Assembly (NCBI GenBank): GCA_003646045.1
Contig: QNDV01000072.1
Coordinates: 1 to 8,721 of the forward strand
Source: a bacterium
Lineage (GTDB): Bacteria; Krumholzibacteriota; Krumholzibacteria; LZORAL124-64-63
DNA: 8,721 nt
Direction of reading: 5' to 3'
A model generated the notes under the pieces. The model was given only the letters and a program-made list of their open reading frames with translations, searched no databases and had not been told where the DNA came from. Both the position numbers and the translations under genes were made by a program. Shown piece by piece: positions 1 through 6,087 of this stretch (position 1 is the stretch's first letter; each line of letters begins with the position of its first letter).

Positions 1-101
1 AACAGCCTACTGCGGAGGCGCAACATCCTGGTGTGCCTTTCGGAGCGGGCGGTTTATGTTGGGCTCGTTGGAACAACCTAACACGGAACCGGACGGGTAC
101 G

Positions 102-539
102 ATGGACCAGGCCACCATTCGCATTGCTGTCACCGCCCCCGATGTCCTGAAGGTCATGGTGGTCCGTGGCATCGTCTTCATCGAGGAACAACAGGTGGAC
201 TGGGAAGGCGAGATCGACGAGTTCGAGGACCAGTCCGTCCACGTGTTGGCCGAGTGGGACGGCGAGCCCGTGGGCTCGGGACGCCTGCGTATGCTGGAGG
301 ATGGTTGGGCCAAGCTGGAACGCATTGCCGTGCGTCCGCGCTGGCGGGGCCGCGGCCTGGCTCGCGACATCACCCGCTTCCTGATGGACGAGGCCCGCAA
401 CCATGGCGCCACACGGATGAAGCTGCACGCCCAGGCCCACCTCGAGGATTTCTACGCCGACTTCGGATTCCGGCGCGAGGGTGACATATTCGTGGAGTGC
501 GGCCTGGACCATGTCCTGATGCTTCGCGAGGAGGACTGA
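102..539 (+). CDS. GNAT-family N-acetyltransferase (ElaA-like)
   Basis: A 145-residue protein, the length of a single GNAT domain, predicted to transfer an acyl group from acyl-CoA to an amine; the substrate is unknown. The acetyl-CoA pyrophosphate loop is seen at about residues 78-87 (RPRWRGRGLA, fitting R-x-x-G-x-G/A), preceded by the beta-4 strand 'ERIAV'. The N-terminal VFIEEQ and the C-terminal 'FYADFGFRREGDIFVE...H' pattern resemble ElaA-type acetyltransferases. An in-frame GTG at 33 would add 23 residues without GNAT character, so the ATG at 102 is preferred although its ribosome site is weak. The stop lies 2 bases before the methyltransferase start, so the two are probably co-transcribed and translationally coupled. 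Family assignment is firm; the ElaA subgroup and substrate are inference. Confidence 0.9.
   Translation: MDQATIRIAVTAPDVLKVMVVRGIVFIEEQQVDWEGEIDEFEDQSVHVLAEWDGEPVGSGRLRMLEDGWAKLERIAVRPRWRGRGLARDITRFLMDEARNHGATRMKLHAQAHLEDFYADFGFRREGDIFVECGLDHVLMLREED
528..535 (+). promoter_or_regulatory. Shine-Dalgarno site that decides the methyltransferase start
   Basis: GAGGAGGA lies inside the last codons of the acetyltransferase gene, 6 bases before the GTG at 542 and 12 bases before the ATG at 548. The spacing favours GTG 542. Because the site is covered by ribosomes finishing the upstream gene, translation of the two genes is likely coupled. Confidence 0.7.
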
Positions 540-541
540 CC

Positions 542-1684
542 GTGTTCATGTACGAAGCCAGGCAGGAATACTTTGCCCAGGTGGCCGGTGGTCTTGAGGA
601 GTTGGCGGCGCGGGAGCTGGAGTCTCTCGGTGCTTTCGATGTCCACCCCTTTCCGCGGGGCATCGACTTCCGGGCCGAGCGGGCGGACATGTACCGCATC
701 GTCTACCGCACGCGCCTGCTGAGCCGCGTGCTGGCGCCGTTGACCAAGTTCGATGTTACCAACGGCGAGGATCTGTACCTCAAGGCCAAGCAGATCGACT
801 GGACCCACCTCATGACCCTGGACCAGACGTTCCGCGTCTTCGCCAACGTCAGTCGCAGCGACATCGACAACAGCCACTTCGCCGCGCTGAAGCTGAAGGA
901 CGTGGTGGCGGACATGTTCCGCAAACGCTACCGCGGCAAGCGGCCCAACGTCGACACGGTGGACCCCGATCTCGAAATCAGCCTGCACATCCGCGAGAAC
1001 GTGGCCACCATCAGCCTGGATTGCGGCGGCGGTTCGCTGCACCGGCGCGGCTATCGCAAGAAGGCGGTCGAGGCGCCCATGCAGGAGACCCTGGCCGCGG
1101 CGATCCTGGACCTGGCCGAGTGGGACGGCAAGGAACCCATCTACGATCCCATGTGCGGTTCGGGCACCCTGCTGAGCGAGGCCTTCATCAAGGCCAGCCG
1201 GTTGCCGGCGGCCTGCCTGCGCAAGAAGTTCGGCTTCCAGATGTTGCCCGACCACGATCGCCGGGTGTGGGTGAAGGTGAAGTTAGAGGAGGACAACAAG
1301 GTGCGCCGCCTGTCGGGCAACCTGATCCGCGGCAGCGACATCGACCGTAAGGCGGTGGCCATGACCCGGGCCAACAACGCGCGCCTGCCCGAGGGCGACG
1401 AACTGCGGGTCAAGACGTCGGACTTCAACGACCTGCCCGAGATCAAGCGGGGGATCATCGTCTGCAACCCGCCCTACGGCATCCGCCTCAAGCCGGACGA
1501 GGACATGGGCGCCTTCATGAAAAGCTTCGGCGACTTCCTCAAGCAGAAGTGCACCGGCTGCCGGGCCTGGATCTATCTCGGCGACCCGGAACTGGTGAAG
1601 AAAGTGGGCCTGAAGGCCCAACGGAAGTTCCCCCTGCGCAACGGAGGCCTGGACGGGCGGCTGGTGGCCTATGACCTGTTCTGA
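542..1684 (+). CDS. rlmL: THUMP-domain 23S rRNA guanine-N2 methyltransferase (RlmL/YpsC type)
   Basis: Predicted SAM-dependent RNA methyltransferase, 380 residues from the GTG start. The N-terminal part (roughly residues 5-150) is the ferredoxin-like plus THUMP RNA-binding region typical of this family. The C-terminal Rossmann methylase has the SAM loop DPMCGSGT at 202-209, an acidic strand end 'GSDID' near 264-268 and the catalytic NPPYG motif at 309-313, which is characteristic of exocyclic-amine N-methylation of guanine. E. coli RlmL, which makes m2G2445, is a long fusion with RlmK. This protein has only the L half, like the stand-alone B. subtilis YpsC type. The exact modified base is inferred from family, and a tRNA target of the related TrmN/Trm14 group is a less likely alternative. 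It overlaps no annotated gene except the 24-codon ORF at its 3' end. Confidence 0.9.
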   Translation: MFMYEARQEYFAQVAGGLEELAARELESLGAFDVHPFPRGIDFRAERADMYRIVYRTRLLSRVLAPLTKFDVTNGEDLYLKAKQIDWTHLMTLDQTFRVFANVSRSDIDNSHFAALKLKDVVADMFRKRYRGKRPNVDTVDPDLEISLHIRENVATISLDCGGGSLHRRGYRKKAVEAPMQETLAAAILDLAEWDGKEPIYDPMCGSGTLLSEAFIKASRLPAACLRKKFGFQMLPDHDRRVWVKVKLEEDNKVRRLSGNLIRGSDIDRKAVAMTRANNARLPEGDELRVKTSDFNDLPEIKRGIIVCNPPYGIRLKPDEDMGAFMKSFGDFLKQKCTGCRAWIYLGDPELVKKVGLKAQRKFPLRNGGLDGRLVAYDLF

Positions 1685-1745
1685 GCGGACCCGGAGTGTG
1701 GTGCCGGCAGGCGCCGTGGCCGTGGCGCTGGTGGCGGGATGCTGA
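1671..1745 (+). CDS. Possible 24-residue leader peptide ending in a lipobox cysteine
   Basis: An ATG-initiated ORF overlaps the last codons of the methyltransferase gene in another frame and encodes 24 residues: a short Arg-containing N-region (R6, R8), a hydrophobic core (GAVAVALVAGC) and a final Cys in a good lipobox (LVAGC), directly followed by TGA. It therefore reads as a complete type II signal peptide with no mature protein. Its stop (1743-1745) touches the AAAGGA ribosome site of the next gene, the geometry expected for a coupling leader. No strong ribosome site serves the ATG (a GGAGG lies 23 bases away). It may be a remnant of a lipoprotein gene, a leader, or chance, since GC-rich DNA easily gives Ala/Val/Gly runs. 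Confidence 0.25.
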   Translation: MTCSERTRSVVPAGAVAVALVAGC

Positions 1746-1750
1746 AAGGA
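1745..1750 (+). promoter_or_regulatory. Ribosome binding site for the DsrE-like gene, supporting a TTG start
   Basis: AAAGGA lies 8 bases before TTG 1759. The only other in-frame candidate I see upstream is the GTG at 1696, which would add a Trp/Arg-rich stretch unlike the family. The site overlaps by one base the stop of the short ORF at 1671-1745. Confidence 0.6.
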
Positions 1751-1758
1751 CACACGCC

Positions 1759-2100
1759 TTGGACAACAACACCGTGATCATCGTCAACGGCAACGGCATG
1801 GGCCGTGCCGATGTCGAGTTGGCGCACAAGCTGATGAAGACCTACCTGGGCGTACTGGAGACCGGCGGGCAGCGGCCGGGGGCGATTCTGTTCTACGCCG
1901 AGGGGGTCAAGCTGACGGTGAAGGGCTCGCCGGTGCTGGAGGAGTTGGCGGCGCTGGCCGAGTTGGGGGTCGCGCTGGTGGTTTGTACGACCTGTTTGAA
2001 CTATTTCGGCATTTATGACGACCTGGCCGTGGGGCGGGCCGAGGGGATGAAGGAGATCGTGGATTGGCAGGGAAGGGCGGGGAAGGTGGTGACGGTCTAG
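1759..2100 (+). CDS. DsrE-superfamily protein resembling the C-terminal domain of YedF
   Basis: A 113-residue soluble protein from a TTG start. The pattern follows the DsrE-like C-terminal domain of YedF-type (selenium metabolism/sulfurtransferase-like) proteins: strand 'TVIIVNGNGMG', then 'LAHKLMKTYLGVL', 'ILFYAEGVKLTVKGS', 'VLEELAALAELGV', and the signature 'CTTCLNYFG' with Cys76 and Cys79, ending in the short 'KVVTV' strand. DsrE proteins handle protein-bound sulfur, usually through a conserved cysteine; the two cysteines here are candidates. Full-length YedF also has an N-terminal TusA/SirA-like domain with a CPxP motif. None is encoded in frame upstream or elsewhere in the window, so this is a single-domain version. 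It is third in the plus-strand group after the methyltransferase and ends 6 bases from the stop of the convergent fic gene. Family is well supported; a role in selenium or sulfur trafficking is inference. Confidence 0.8.
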   Translation: MDNNTVIIVNGNGMGRADVELAHKLMKTYLGVLETGGQRPGAILFYAEGVKLTVKGSPVLEELAALAELGVALVVCTTCLNYFGIYDDLAVGRAEGMKEIVDWQGRAGKVVTV

Positions 2101-2106
2101 CCCGGA

Positions 2107-3198
2107 TTAATCCTCCTCGACGAGAATATCCATTAGACGGCGGTTGATGAAAAGCTTCTCGCGCCCGACCTTGCGTTCTTCGAGAATGCCGACCTCAGTC
2201 AGTCGTTTGAGATACCGCGATGCGGTCTGACGCTTGGCCAGACCGGCCTGCACGATGTTCTCGATCCGGCAGTATGGCTGAGCGTGAATCACGTGTGACA
2301 ATTCACGACTGTAGATCTTCGGTAGTACACTGCGGATGCGGTCCGCAGTCCCTGATTCCAGATCACGGATGGCCTTGATCTTATGCAGGGTCCAGGTCGC
2401 GGTTTCGCAGACGCCGTCCAGCATGAAGAGCAACCAGGTCTCCCACGCCCCGTTTCGCGTCACGTCGATGAGCAGCTCGTAGTAGCGGTTCTTGTGGCGG
2501 ATGATGTACCTGCTCAGGTACAGGATTGGCAACGTCAGCAGCTCTTCCTGAATGAGGAAGAGGCTGTTGAGTACACGACCGGTCCGCCCGTTTCCGTCAG
2601 TGAACGGATGGATGGCCTCGAACTGGAAGTGGCCCGCAGCCATCCGGATCAGCGGATCGAGAGCATCCTCCTCGTGCAGAAATTTTTCCCACGCACCCAG
2701 ATGATCGCGAATGACGTTTTCACCCTCCGGAGGTGTGTAAATGGTCCGCCCTGTCGCAGCGTTGGCTAGTTTGGTGCCGGGGACCTTGCGTACCCTCATT
2801 TCTACGCCCTTGATCCGACTGCAGACGGTCTCGGCCGTGCGGGTATTGAGGGGATGGTTCGCAAGGTCGCGGAACCCATCCATCAGGGAACTACGATATC
2901 TCAGGGCCTCCTTGGTTGCCGGATCGGCACGTTCCCCGGCGTGGAGGTTCGCAAAGAGCTTGTCCGACGTCGTCACGATATTCTCGATGGCGGAACTGGC
3001 CTGTGCCTCAAGGACCGGCAGCGTATTTATGAGCATGGATTGGTTGGGAATAAGCTCGGCACCTTGTTTAAGGCCGGCGAGCGCGGAACGCGCCTCGACG
3101 CATGCTTTAAGGACGGGCGTCGTCTCCAGGGCCGAGGCTGCGGGGATGGGGGGGAGATCGTTGTAGGGGCGGTCCGGGTGCCAGTTCCCTTGTTTCAT
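2107..3198 (-). CDS. fic: Fic-family protein AMPylase, class II, with C-terminal winged helix (SoFic-like)
   Basis: Predicted AMP transferase acting from ATP on Ser/Thr/Tyr hydroxyls, 363 residues from the ATG at 3198. The N-terminal Fic_N region carries the inhibitory-helix motif S/T-x-x-x-E-G/N as SSAIEN (S68, E72, N73), defining a class II autoinhibited enzyme. The complete catalytic loop HPFTDGNGRTGR spans 197-208, with the catalytic His197. A C-terminal winged helix (about 304-359, 'CRIENIVQAGLAKRQTASRYL') follows. Order and wording closely match the Shewanella SoFic type, whose N-terminus resembles the MKQGNWHPDRPYNDLPPIP start here. The open frame extends upstream to 3381, but that part crosses the promoter and is not protein-like; ATG 3216 is the second choice. 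Sampled rows are roughly 50-63% G+C against 63-80% in neighbours, suggesting transfer. Target protein unknown. Confidence 0.93.
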   Translation of the reverse strand: MKQGNWHPDRPYNDLPPIPAASALETTPVLKACVEARSALAGLKQGAELIPNQSMLINTLPVLEAQASSAIENIVTTSDKLFANLHAGERADPATKEALRYRSSLMDGFRDLANHPLNTRTAETVCSRIKGVEMRVRKVPGTKLANAATGRTIYTPPEGENVIRDHLGAWEKFLHEEDALDPLIRMAAGHFQFEAIHPFTDGNGRTGRVLNSLFLIQEELLTLPILYLSRYIIRHKNRYYELLIDVTRNGAWETWLLFMLDGVCETATWTLHKIKAIRDLESGTADRIRSVLPKIYSRELSHVIHAQPYCRIENIVQAGLAKRQTASRYLKRLTEVGILEERKVGREKLFINRRLMDILVEED

Positions 3199-3234
3199 CC
3201 GGTGCCATCCATTCATGTTTATAAAACACCGTTT

Positions 3235-3303
3235 TGTCGACACGTTTTGAGGATATGCTGATGACGTCGACATGTCAACGGGATGTGTCGATATTTGTCG
3301 ATT
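3235..3303. repeat. Four TGTCGA-type boxes around the fic promoter (putative operators)
   Basis: Plus-strand boxes are TGTCGACA at 3235-3242 (a perfect 8-bp palindrome, near the predicted transcription start), CGTCGACA at 3265-3272 (inside the promoter spacer), TGTCGATA at 3286-3293 and TGTCGATT at 3296-3303 (upstream of the -35). Start-to-start distances are 30, 21 and 10 bases, close to whole DNA turns, so the boxes would face the same side of the helix. This looks like an operator array. The obvious candidate reader is the winged helix of the adjacent Fic protein, but that is inference. Confidence 0.55.
3250..3278 (-). promoter_or_regulatory. Sigma-70-type promoter of fic
   Basis: On the minus strand, TTGACA (plus positions 3273-3278, a perfect -35) is followed after exactly 17 bases by TATCCT (3250-3255, four of six matches to the -10). 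Transcription would start near 3243, giving a 5' leader of about 45 bases to the ATG at 3198. Its place inside the long open frame rules out the distal start codon for fic. AT-rich DNA upstream (3291-3325) could act as an UP-type element. Confidence 0.7.
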
Positions 3304-3359
3304 ATTTGTACATATAAATATTAATGACAAGTCGGACAACGGTTTAAACTCGTTGCCCA

Positions 3360-3375
3360 AGGCCCCCGGGGGCCT
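3360..3375. repeat. Perfect 16-bp GC palindrome downstream of the aminopeptidase-like gene
   Basis: AGGCCCCCGGGGGCCT is fully self-complementary and begins 6 bases beyond the stop of the minus-strand aminopeptidase homologue. As RNA it could fold as a 6-bp stem with a CCGG loop. There is no T-run on the minus-strand 3' side, so it is not a standard intrinsic terminator; it may still end or stabilise the transcript, or be a protein site. It sits between the GC-rich host gene and the AT-rich fic control region. Confidence 0.5.
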
Positions 3376-3381
3376 CGCCAA

Positions 3382-4356
3382 TCAATCCAGCTTCCGCGTT
3401 TCTCCTGCCTGGTCCGTCACCACAAACCGCGGCCCCACAAACAGATAATCAATATGCACCCCCGAGCGGCTTTGGCCCCCCGGCATTCCCTCATTGGTCC
3501 CGAACGCGATATGCGCCGTCCCTGCCACCTTCTCCGCCTCCAGCATCCGATCCGTCAGCCGCGCTTCCGGATTCAGCCCGATTCCCAGCTCGGCGATATT
3601 CCGGGCGCCGTCATCGGTATCCAGTAGCCGCAGGATCTCCGCCAGGGCCGGGCCATCGGCGCTGGTAACATCAACCACTCGACCGCCTGCCAGGGTGAAG
3701 GTCGCCGATGATTCCATGTTGCCCCAGCTGCCGAAGCACCCGTCGACCACCAGCACGCCCTCGGCCCCGGTTTCCACCGGGCAGCAGTAGACCTCACCGC
3801 AGGGCAGGTTGCAGCCCACGCCAGGCTTGGCGTGGAGGTCAGACACGAACTCGCGGCCTGTCAGGTCCAGCACCAGGTCTGTCCCTCCGGGGGCGGTGAT
3901 GTGCACCGACACCGCGCCGTCAAAGAACTCGAACAACTCGTCTGCCCGCTGCTGCATGGCGACGTAGTCCACATTCAGCGGCCCGGCGCCCATCATGTCC
4001 TGGTCGATGCCGGGGCTGTGGCCCAGGCGGATCACGGGGCTGGCCTCGATGAGCTTGAGCCACTCCAGCCGGAAACCGACCTCGCGGGCGTCGCCGATGA
4101 TGGCGTTGATCACCACGGTGCGCTCGTCCAGCAGGCCGGACATGTCGGGCGGCATGGCGGTCAGGGGACGGCCCTCCGCTGGCAGGCAATACAACTGCAC
4201 GTCACAACCGGCGGCCTCGGCGCCCCGGGCAAACGCTTCGCCGCACACCATGGTCTCGGGGTCGGTCACTACCAGCACGTTGTCCTCGGGGACCAGGTCC
4301 AGGACATGGGTCATGGCGTTGCGGGCGGCGTCGGCAAGGGTGTCTCGGGGGCTCAT
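3382..4356 (-). CDS. M29-like metallo-aminopeptidase homologue (aminopeptidase T family)
   Basis: A 324-residue protein from ATG 4356. It has the layout of the M29/AmpT-like group: an N-terminal alpha/beta region ('NVLVVTDPET', 'VVINAIIG'), then the C-terminal metal region with Glu188 in 'NLPCGEVYCCP', Glu256 in 'IAELGIGLN', His282 in 'AHIAFG' and His301-x-Asp303 in 'VHIDYLFVG'. These match in order the two Glu, two His and Asp metal ligands known for AmpT/AmpS. Seven residues after His282, where I expect the family's active-site Tyr, there is a Glu. The protein is also shorter than the roughly 400-residue characterised enzymes. So aminopeptidase activity is uncertain; the same fold includes the iron enzyme NicX (dihydroxypyridine dioxygenase). 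An upstream in-frame GTG (4392) lacks a ribosome site. It is transcribed away from the zinc-ribbon gene, from a shared 186-bp gap. Cytoplasmic; no signal peptide. Confidence 0.75.
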   Translation of the reverse strand: MSPRDTLADAARNAMTHVLDLVPEDNVLVVTDPETMVCGEAFARGAEAAGCDVQLYCLPAEGRPLTAMPPDMSGLLDERTVVINAIIGDAREVGFRLEWLKLIEASPVIRLGHSPGIDQDMMGAGPLNVDYVAMQQRADELFEFFDGAVSVHITAPGGTDLVLDLTGREFVSDLHAKPGVGCNLPCGEVYCCPVETGAEGVLVVDGCFGSWGNMESSATFTLAGGRVVDVTSADGPALAEILRLLDTDDGARNIAELGIGLNPEARLTDRMLEAEKVAGTAHIAFGTNEGMPGGQSRSGVHIDYLFVGPRFVVTDQAGETRKLD

Positions 4357-4360
4357 GGCG

Positions 4361-4366
4361 CTCCTT
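4361..4366 (-). promoter_or_regulatory. Ribosome binding site for the M29-like gene
   Basis: AAGGAG on the minus strand lies 4 bases before ATG 4356. It selects this start over the GTG at 4392, which has no such site. Confidence 0.6.
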
Positions 4367-4399
4367 CGCGGGCGGGAGGTGGTGGCTGACACTGAACAT

Positions 4400-4442
4400 C
4401 CGTTATCGCGGACCGGGTGTCACTCACGGATATCGCTAACGG
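4400..4442. repeat. Weak inverted repeat in the divergent intergenic region
   Basis: CCGTTATCG (4400-4408) and CGCTAACGG (4434-4442) are inverted copies matching at 8 of 9 positions with a 25-base gap. They lie in the 186-bp region that must hold the promoters of the divergent M29-like and zinc-ribbon genes. I could not identify a convincing -35/-10 pair for either gene. A regulator site is possible, but chance is not excluded. Confidence 0.25.
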
Positions 4443-4542
4443 TTTCGCCGCCACGGTCGATACAGGATAGCGCACCAAGTATCCGACGGAGCAGTGGTCG
4501 TCCCGGCCTGTCCGTCATCAGATCCAGCCAGGAGGGATCCCC

Positions 4543-5070
4543 GTGAAATGTCCGGCCTGTGGTCATGCCATGACCGAGACTACCGTCAACGATATCAAGG
4601 TGGACGTCTGCGAAGGCGGCTGCGGTGGCCTGTGGTTCGACTGGTTCGAACTGAGCAACGTGGATGAGCAGCACGAAGCCCTGGGCGCGGAGCTGCTGAG
4701 CGTGGACCGGGACGAGAGCATCGTCGTGGACCACGAGCGCAAACGTGGCTGCCCCCGCTGTGCCGGCATCACCATGATGCGCCACTTCACCAGCGTGAAG
4801 CGCGACGTCGAGGTGGACGAGTGCGGCAAGTGCGGCGGCGTCTTCCTGGACCATGGCGAGTTGCAGGGTCGGCGCGTGGAATTCACCACCGACGAGGAAC
4901 GCAGCGAGGCCGCCCAGGCTCTCTTTGCCACCATGTATGACGACGATCTGGAAGACCTGGCCGACGACAGCTCCGACAGCGTGCAGCGGTCGCGCGGCCT
5001 GGCCCGGATGTTCCGTTTCCTGCTGCCCAGCCATTGGCTGCCGGGCAAGCAGAAGTGGGGCGCCTACTAG
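4543..5070 (+). CDS. Double zf-TFIIB zinc-ribbon protein
   Basis: A 175-residue cytoplasmic protein with two zinc-ribbon modules of the bacterial zf-TFIIB type. The first has Cys3, Cys6, Cys23 and Cys27 followed by 'GGLWFD'. The second has Cys70, Cys73, Cys94 and Cys97 followed by 'GGVFLDHGEL', so each offers four zinc ligands. Between them is a charged linker, and the C-terminus has an acidic patch (about 138-152) then a basic/aromatic tail. The GTG start is set by GGAGGGA (4531-4537) 5 bases upstream and by the immediate CPAC motif. The family has no established biochemical role; nucleic-acid or protein binding is commonly guessed. It is divergent from the M29-like gene and followed by a strong RNA hairpin, so it is probably transcribed alone. 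Confidence 0.85.
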   Translation: MKCPACGHAMTETTVNDIKVDVCEGGCGGLWFDWFELSNVDEQHEALGAELLSVDRDESIVVDHERKRGCPRCAGITMMRHFTSVKRDVEVDECGKCGGVFLDHGELQGRRVEFTTDEERSEAAQALFATMYDDDLEDLADDSSDSVQRSRGLARMFRFLLPSHWLPGKQKWGAY

Positions 5071-5130
5071 ATTGCCATCTTCCACGCCTCGCGGTGCGTG
5101 CCCGGTCCTGCACACCGGTCGCCACTGCTG

Positions 5131-5171
5131 CCGCAGCCTCCCCGGACGACACTGGTCCGGGGAGGTTGCGG
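5131..5171 (+). terminator. Strong 17-bp hairpin after the zinc-ribbon gene (possible terminator)
   Basis: Arms 5131-5147 and 5155-5171 pair over 17 positions, 16 Watson-Crick plus one G-U, around the 7-base loop GACACTG. It starts 60 bases after the zinc-ribbon stop and about 100 bases before the PHP start. There is no U-run on either side, so it may be an unusual or Rho-assisted terminator, an mRNA 3'-stability element, or a processing site. The fold is directly visible; its role is inference. Confidence 0.6.
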
Positions 5172-5270
5172 TCTACAGGGACCGTAACTAACCTGATTCC
5201 CACAACAGCAGCCACGACCAGCGGCGGTATCGACCACACGGCCCGCCAAGGCGCGACGGGGAATATCTTG

Positions 5271-6087
5271 ATGGAAACCAACCAAGGCCAAACTGGCGAC
5301 GACCAGGACAAGTCCCGCCACGTCGGCGCCGAGAAGTGCAATGGCACGCCGGGACCAGACCTGGTCCGCCCCTGCGATATCCGCGGCATCCTGCACAGTC
5401 ACAGCCGCTATGGCGACGGGGCCCATGCCCTGGCCTCCATGGTCGAGACCGCCCGCCAGATCGGCCTGGAGTACCTGGGCATCAGCGACCACTTCCGCTC
5501 CGAAGCCCACCAGGACGGGCTGGATCTCAAGGAGATGGACGCCCAGCGCGCGGAGATAGAGGAACTCAAGGCGCGCCATCCCGATTTCGACATCCTGCAG
5601 GGGGTCGAGCTGGATCTGCTGCCCGACGGTGGGCTGCCCCTGGACGACAGCGACCTGGCCCGCTTCGACTACGTCATCGTGGCGATTCCCGAGAACGGCG
5701 GCTACGACCCCGCGACCCTGACCGACCGCATCATCGCCGTCCTCGAGAACGAGCGGGTGGCCATTCTGGGTCGACCGGTGGGGGATTACATGACGCGGCG
5801 GCGTAACGGCGTGCTGGATCTGGAGCGGGTGCTGAAGGCGGCGGCGGCTTGCAACAAGGCGGTGGAGATCAACGCCAATCCCACCTGCCCCGAACCCGAT
5901 TGGACGGCCTGTCGCCTGGCCCAGGAGCTGGGTGTGCCCATGGCCATCAGCCCGGACGCCCACCGCGCGGCGCGGCTGGTGGATTTTCGTCATGGTGCCG
6001 AGATGGCCCAGGAGGCGGGGATCTGCTGCCGCAGCGTCCTCAATACCCTGAGCGCCGTGGACCTGCGGCAGTACCTGGCCAACGGGA

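Noticed and set aside
1..101. Possible tail of an upstream gene (open frame from the edge to TAA at 79-81)
   Set aside because: Only 26 codons with no recognisable motif. It could equally be non-coding leader of the acetyltransferase operon, and I see no clear promoter or RNA gene in it.
452..1255. 267-codon open frame on the minus strand
   Set aside because: Antisense shadow of the methyltransferase gene, whose domain motifs are unmistakable. The product is rich in Gln/Val/Asp/His repeats typical of reversed GC-rich codons and has no recognisable domain.
2107..3198. Fic as the toxin of a two-gene toxin-antitoxin pair
   Set aside because: The inhibitory helix is part of the same protein (class II), and no small antitoxin gene lies next to it.
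3199..3381. N-terminal 61-residue extension of Fic to the start at 3381
   Set aside because: The region contains the promoter and operator-like boxes, is AT-rich, and reads unlike Fic N-termini. Homologues begin at the position of ATG 3198.
4357..4542. Promoters for the divergent M29-like and zinc-ribbon genes
   Set aside because: The gap must contain them, but I found no pair of -35/-10 boxes good enough to mark on either strand.
5034..5270. N-terminal 79-residue extension of the PHP protein
   Set aside because: It overlaps the end of the zinc-ribbon gene and crosses the 17-bp hairpin. The sequence is low in protein character and the ATG at 5271 has its own ribosome site.
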